From a virus, in IMG/VR virus record IMGVR_UViG_3300020172_001010, positions 1 to 30,831 of that record: a stretch of DNA of 30,831 nucleotides. One strand, 5' to 3'. Of this stretch, positions 27,951 to 30,831 are shown piece by piece. Both the position numbers and the translations under genes were made by a program. Within the stretch, counting starts at the first letter, position 1; each line of letters begins with the position of its first letter. Below the pieces are notes generated by a model. The model did no database searches, was not told where the DNA came from, and saw only the letters and a list, made by a program, of their open reading frames with translations.

Positions 27951-28175
27951 ATGAAAGTTATATCAAAAATGGACTTTATCCACGATGGCGATAGGTTCAG
28001 AAGAGGGTTTACTTATGAAGTAAAATCAACACCTAAAATACTTGAATTTGTAAAGGTAGGCTACTTGAAAGAGGTTGAAGAAGTTATTGAAGAAATTAAA
28101 GAAGAAGTAACCGAAAAAGAACTTAAAGAGGTAAAGAAAACAAAGGAGTTTAAAGGCAAAGTTAAAACCAAATGA
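27951..28175 (+). CDS. Small head-region protein, 74 aa
   Basis: MKVISKMDFIHDGDRFRRGFTYEVKSTPKILEFVKVGYLKEVE..., from the ATG at 27951; a TTG 5 codons upstream lies in the promoter. The first 45 residues resemble small phage proteins found between capsid and connector genes (pattern F..dG..y..G....v......l...Gyl.ev). The tail is highly charged (EEIKEEVTEKELKEVKKTKEF). Function unknown; possibly a head accessory protein. Confidence 0.65.
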   Translation: MKVISKMDFIHDGDRFRRGFTYEVKSTPKILEFVKVGYLKEVEEVIEEIKEEVTEKELKEVKKTKEFKGKVKTK

Positions 28176-29449
28176 TAAAGACCGAAGCATATAACGATAG
28201 TTTGCAATTTTTAAGCCTTACAAAGAAGAACGGAGTAGGTGTTAATACTTTGTACTCAATGAAGCCGACTAATGCAACTGGGGACTTTATTTGGGGTCGT
28301 GCTTTAGATTCTTATCGTTTAAACGCTTCAGGGGTTTTAGAATCAGTTGCAAGTGGTGTACCTCGAATAGATTACACGAATACCTGCCCTGAATTACTTA
28401 TAGAGGGAGCGAGAACAAACATAGATAAGCAAAGCCAAAATTTAAGCAATGCAACGTGGACTAAAACGACCACAACGGTATCAAGTACGGAGGTTGCTCC
28501 CGATGGAACAAGTACGGCTTATTCAATGAGCGATACTTCTGCTGCTGCTTTTCAGTACTTTTCACAAACGATTACTTATACGACTTCAAGTGTTTATACA
28601 AGGTCTTACTATATAAAAAAAGCATCAAGTGCGTTGACTTATTGGAGCGGAATAGATATTGTTTCAGGGGCAAACTATGTAAGGTGTATTTTTAATAATT
28701 ACAATGGTACTTATGTAACTGCGACTGGAGGAACGGCAGTTTTAGTAGGTGTTAAAGTTTACGATGTTAACGGATACTACCGACTATGTATAACTTATCA
28801 GTTTGTTAGTGGTACTTCTTCGACTTTTTATGTTTATCCTGCATTGTCAAGTAACGGAACAAGTACGAGTGTTGCTGCAATGGGTGCAAATACATTTTGG
28901 GGATTTCAAAACGAATTAGGATATAATGCGACAAGCTACATACCAACGACAACGGCAAGTGTAACACGACCTGCTGACATTGGCTATAATTCTACAATAG
29001 CATACGGCTTAAAAGGTACTATTTTTATTCGAGCAAGGATATTTAGTTCGAATTATACAAAGGTTGATACTTTATTTAGTTTGACCGATGGGACTTTAGA
29101 TGATTATATCACTTGTTCGACAAATTCGAGTAGGTCAATATTTATAGAAACTTTAGGAGGTGGAGCAGATTTAAACGCTTATAATTATTCTTTGGCGAGT
29201 GATGGGATTTACTCTATAGCTATTGGTTATGATTTTACAGGTGTAAATAACAACCTAAACATAGTAATAAACGGAGTATTAAAAAGGGCAAATTCAGCAC
29301 AAGTAAATAACCCTCCAACTACATTAGATAGATTTGATTTAGGCAGTTTAGACGGAACATTAACACAAGTAGATAATAGAATAATAGGTCAAATGTATTT
29401 TGCAGACCAATTAAGCGATACAGATTTAACAGCATTAACAGTACAATAA
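28172..29449 (+). CDS. Fibre or decoration protein with LamG-like fold
   Basis: 425 residues, Ser/Thr/Gly-rich and beta-rich. GVPRIDYTNTCPELLIEGARTNIDKQSQN (about 63-91), followed by ...WTKTTTTVSSTEVAPDGTSTAYSMSDTS, is a pattern seen in phage fibre proteins that carry concanavalin/LamG-like domains (PxLLIExxRTN, APDGTxTA). Such domains usually bind sugars. Its place between capsid and connector genes suggests a head fibre or decoration protein rather than a tail fibre, but that is inference. ATGA and TAATG junctions to its neighbours. Confidence 0.65.
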   Translation: MIKTEAYNDSLQFLSLTKKNGVGVNTLYSMKPTNATGDFIWGRALDSYRLNASGVLESVASGVPRIDYTNTCPELLIEGARTNIDKQSQNLSNATWTKTTTTVSSTEVAPDGTSTAYSMSDTSAAAFQYFSQTITYTTSSVYTRSYYIKKASSALTYWSGIDIVSGANYVRCIFNNYNGTYVTATGGTAVLVGVKVYDVNGYYRLCITYQFVSGTSSTFYVYPALSSNGTSTSVAAMGANTFWGFQNELGYNATSYIPTTTASVTRPADIGYNSTIAYGLKGTIFIRARIFSSNYTKVDTLFSLTDGTLDDYITCSTNSSRSIFIETLGGGADLNAYNYSLASDGIYSIAIGYDFTGVNNNLNIVINGVLKRANSAQVNNPPTTLDRFDLGSLDGTLTQVDNRIIGQMYFADQLSDTDLTALTVQ

Positions 29450-29964
29450 TGGAAATTAAAATAATTACAGATTTGGCATCAGAGCCAGTTACGGTTGCAG
29501 AAGTAAGAGATTATTTAAGAATAACCACGACTGCTGAAGATACTTTATTAGGAGAATTAATAACCGATGCGAGGGAGCGATTAGAAAAGTTTACAAACCT
29601 TTCATTTGGGGCAAAGACTTTAAAGTGCAGATGGGATGTATTGGATGGGTGGGCTGAAATTCCCTACCAACCTAATGCAGTAATTTCTGCTTGTGTTAAT
29701 GATGCAGGTACTACATTGAGTTACGATACAAAAGGACTTGAATATAAGTACTTGTGGTGCATTAATTCTACTGGTGTTACAATAACATACACGGCTGGAT
29801 TTACAACGCTACCAAAGGCTTTAAAAGTGGCAATAATGAAAGAGGTTGCGACAAGCTACGAGAATAGGGAAAACTTTTACATAGAGGGTACTTTTAATGA
29901 GTTATCAAACGATGCAAAAAGAATGGCACAAAGTTACTCACGAAATACTATATTAGGTATATGA
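29449..29964 (+). CDS. Head-tail connector (HK97 gp6-like)
   Basis: 171 residues. VTVAEVRDYLRITTTAEDTLLGELITDARERLEKFTNLSF (17-56) is the classic gp6-like connector start (four-helix bundle), and ALKVAIMKEVATSYENRENF is the second part. The protein forms a ring below the portal. Next gene is the head-closure protein, as expected (ATGA). Confidence 0.87.
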   Translation: MEIKIITDLASEPVTVAEVRDYLRITTTAEDTLLGELITDARERLEKFTNLSFGAKTLKCRWDVLDGWAEIPYQPNAVISACVNDAGTTLSYDTKGLEYKYLWCINSTGVTITYTAGFTTLPKALKVAIMKEVATSYENRENFYIEGTFNELSNDAKRMAQSYSRNTILGI

Positions 29965-30353
29965 TAGGTAAACTTCGAGATAGGATAAGTTTAATAAACT
30001 ACTCAACTACTCCAAACGGAAGTGGTGGAACGGATGCAACGGAGCGTACTGATATTACTCTTTGGGCAAAGGTTACGCCTTTGAATGGTTCGAGGGGTGT
30101 AGATGGTGGACAAATTACACTTAATCAGGCTTATGAGATACACATTAGGTATGAAGATTACCCGCCATTGAATAAAAAAATAAGGATACAATTTGAGAAT
30201 AGAATATTAATAATACACGCTTTTCAAATAGTACAAGAAAGAAAGAAATATTTTAAGATAATAGCGATGGAGGATGCAGGGCGTGATGAGATAATTTACG
30301 ATGAGCAATTTCAGCCTATTGTTGATGAACAAGGAAACTATATAATTAAATAA
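29961..30353 (+). CDS. Head-closure / head-tail joining protein (SPP1 gp16-like)
   Basis: 130 residues. LRDRISLINYSTTPNGSGGTDATERTDITLWAKVTPLNGSRGVDGGQI and YEIHIRYED, then RILIIHAFQIVQERKKYFKIIAMED, match the PF05521-type stopper family (SPP1 gp16/HK97 gp7). It seals the packaged head until tail attachment. Gene order gp6-like then stopper is conserved in many siphoviruses. Confidence 0.86.
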   Translation: MIGKLRDRISLINYSTTPNGSGGTDATERTDITLWAKVTPLNGSRGVDGGQITLNQAYEIHIRYEDYPPLNKKIRIQFENRILIIHAFQIVQERKKYFKIIAMEDAGRDEIIYDEQFQPIVDEQGNYIIK

Positions 30354-30354
30354 T

Positions 30355-30831
30355 ATGCCAAGATTTGATGAGGGCGAAAGCCTAACGAAATTTGAATATA
30401 ATGATTTGTTAATGGCAGGGTCGCCTGATAACTTTTCAAAGATATTAGCACAAGATTTTTACGCTGAAAGTATCACATATGCAAACTTAACTACATTAGT
30501 TACTAATAGCCAATGTGTACAAGGTAAATGGTATAAGATAACTAACGCTACAAGTGCATCGTTTAACCTATTAGTACAAGCGGTAACATCTAATAAAATT
30601 AGTTGCGATGCTAAAGACCCTTTGTATCCCAATGATAAGGTAATGTATAATTTTGGCTCAAATGTTATTACTTGGAGGTGGGATACGGTTTTAAACATTA
30701 GTGCTGGTGTTGACTTTAGAAATAGCAACGAAGTTTCAATAGGCACTGGATGTTCAAATATTACAATTGGAACAAGCCCGAGTTCAATATCTATTGGTAA
30801 TAATTGTACAAATATAATTATTGGTAATGAT
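30355..30831 (+). CDS. Repeat-rich fibre protein, N-terminal part (cut by window end)
   Basis: 159 residues to the right edge without a stop. Starts MPRFDEGESLTKFEYND. After about 130 residues it enters short repeats with the pattern V/I-S-I-G-x-G-C-S-N-I-T-I-G (VSIGTGCSNITIGTSP; ISIGNNCTNIIIGND), which make beta-helix stacks in phage fibres and spikes. It probably is a receptor-binding or collar fibre. The reading frame does not join the fragment at the left edge directly. Confidence 0.68.
   Translation, partial: MPRFDEGESLTKFEYNDLLMAGSPDNFSKILAQDFYAESITYANLTTLVTNSQCVQGKWYKITNATSASFNLLVQAVTSNKISCDAKDPLYPNDKVMYNFGSNVITWRWDTVLNISAGVDFRNSNEVSIGTGCSNITIGTSPSSISIGNNCTNIIIGND

Noticed and set aside
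1-30831. Circular join of the two window ends
   Set aside because: The right-edge gene is open at a codon boundary; joining it to base 1 gives a stop after nine codons, so the ends are not adjacent without missing bases.
1-30831. CRISPR array, tRNA, integrase or classical lysogeny switch
   Set aside because: No repeat-spacer pattern, cloverleaf-like tRNA, recombinase motif or CI/Cro-like pair was seen.

Overview
The window is most likely part of the genome of a long-tailed (siphovirus) phage of a Bacteroidota host, probably a Flavobacterium-like bacterium. Evidence: low G+C (about one third by eye); almost every base lies in tightly packed, mostly rightward genes with ATGA or TAATG junctions; the promoters match the Bacteroidota pattern (TTG, 19-20 bases, TAnnTTTG); and there is a full HK97-type head and long-tail gene set. 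I saw no integrase, lysogeny repressor, tRNA or CRISPR array. A gene is cut at each end, and the two ends do not join in frame, so this is not a complete circle.

Layout. 1-888: end of a fibre-like gene and a degenerate subtilase-fold protein. 898-1801: lysis genes (coiled-coil membrane protein, holin candidate, GH24 lysozyme). 1884-4628: metallophosphoesterase, HNH homing endonuclease, small genes, DUF3310 protein and a u-spanin candidate, closed by a terminator. 4693-6951: regulated promoter, small gene with unusual RNA structure around its stop codon, two cytosine-methyltransferase-like genes and an AP2-like gene. 6952-8426: repeats, strong promoter, pseudoknot-type leader with a terminator, then replication-type HTH genes. 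8511-14285: recombination and replication operons (ERF annealing protein, SSB-like protein, DnaA domain IV-like protein, NinG), a second HNH endonuclease and a lipoprotein. 14350-18608: terminase, portal, minor head protein, gp10-like protein. 18605-19449: two-gene cassette on the opposite strand. 19578-25294: tail genes, including a tail chaperone with a frameshift site, tape measure and tail tip. 25351-30353: protease, capsid, GIY-YIG endonuclease, fibre-like protein and head-tail connectors. 30355-end: start of a repeat-rich fibre.

The main novelty is a two-tier promoter code. Palindrome A (ATTTAGAAC-N-ATTCTAAAT type) occurs five times, each 35-36 bases upstream of a -7 box and mostly with a poor -33 box, ahead of early/middle operons and the reverse-strand cassette; this geometry suggests an activator. 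Palindrome B (CTAAAA-N-TTTTAG) occurs three times directly against the -7 box of the portal, tail and protease-capsid promoters, and once more upstream of the head-connector genes.

Other strong signals are the apparent total absence of GATC, CCGG confined to one block of about 1 kb carrying the 3' part of ninG and an HNH endonuclease (a likely imported tract), two pseudoknot-like RNAs, and head-shell genes placed after the tail genes.
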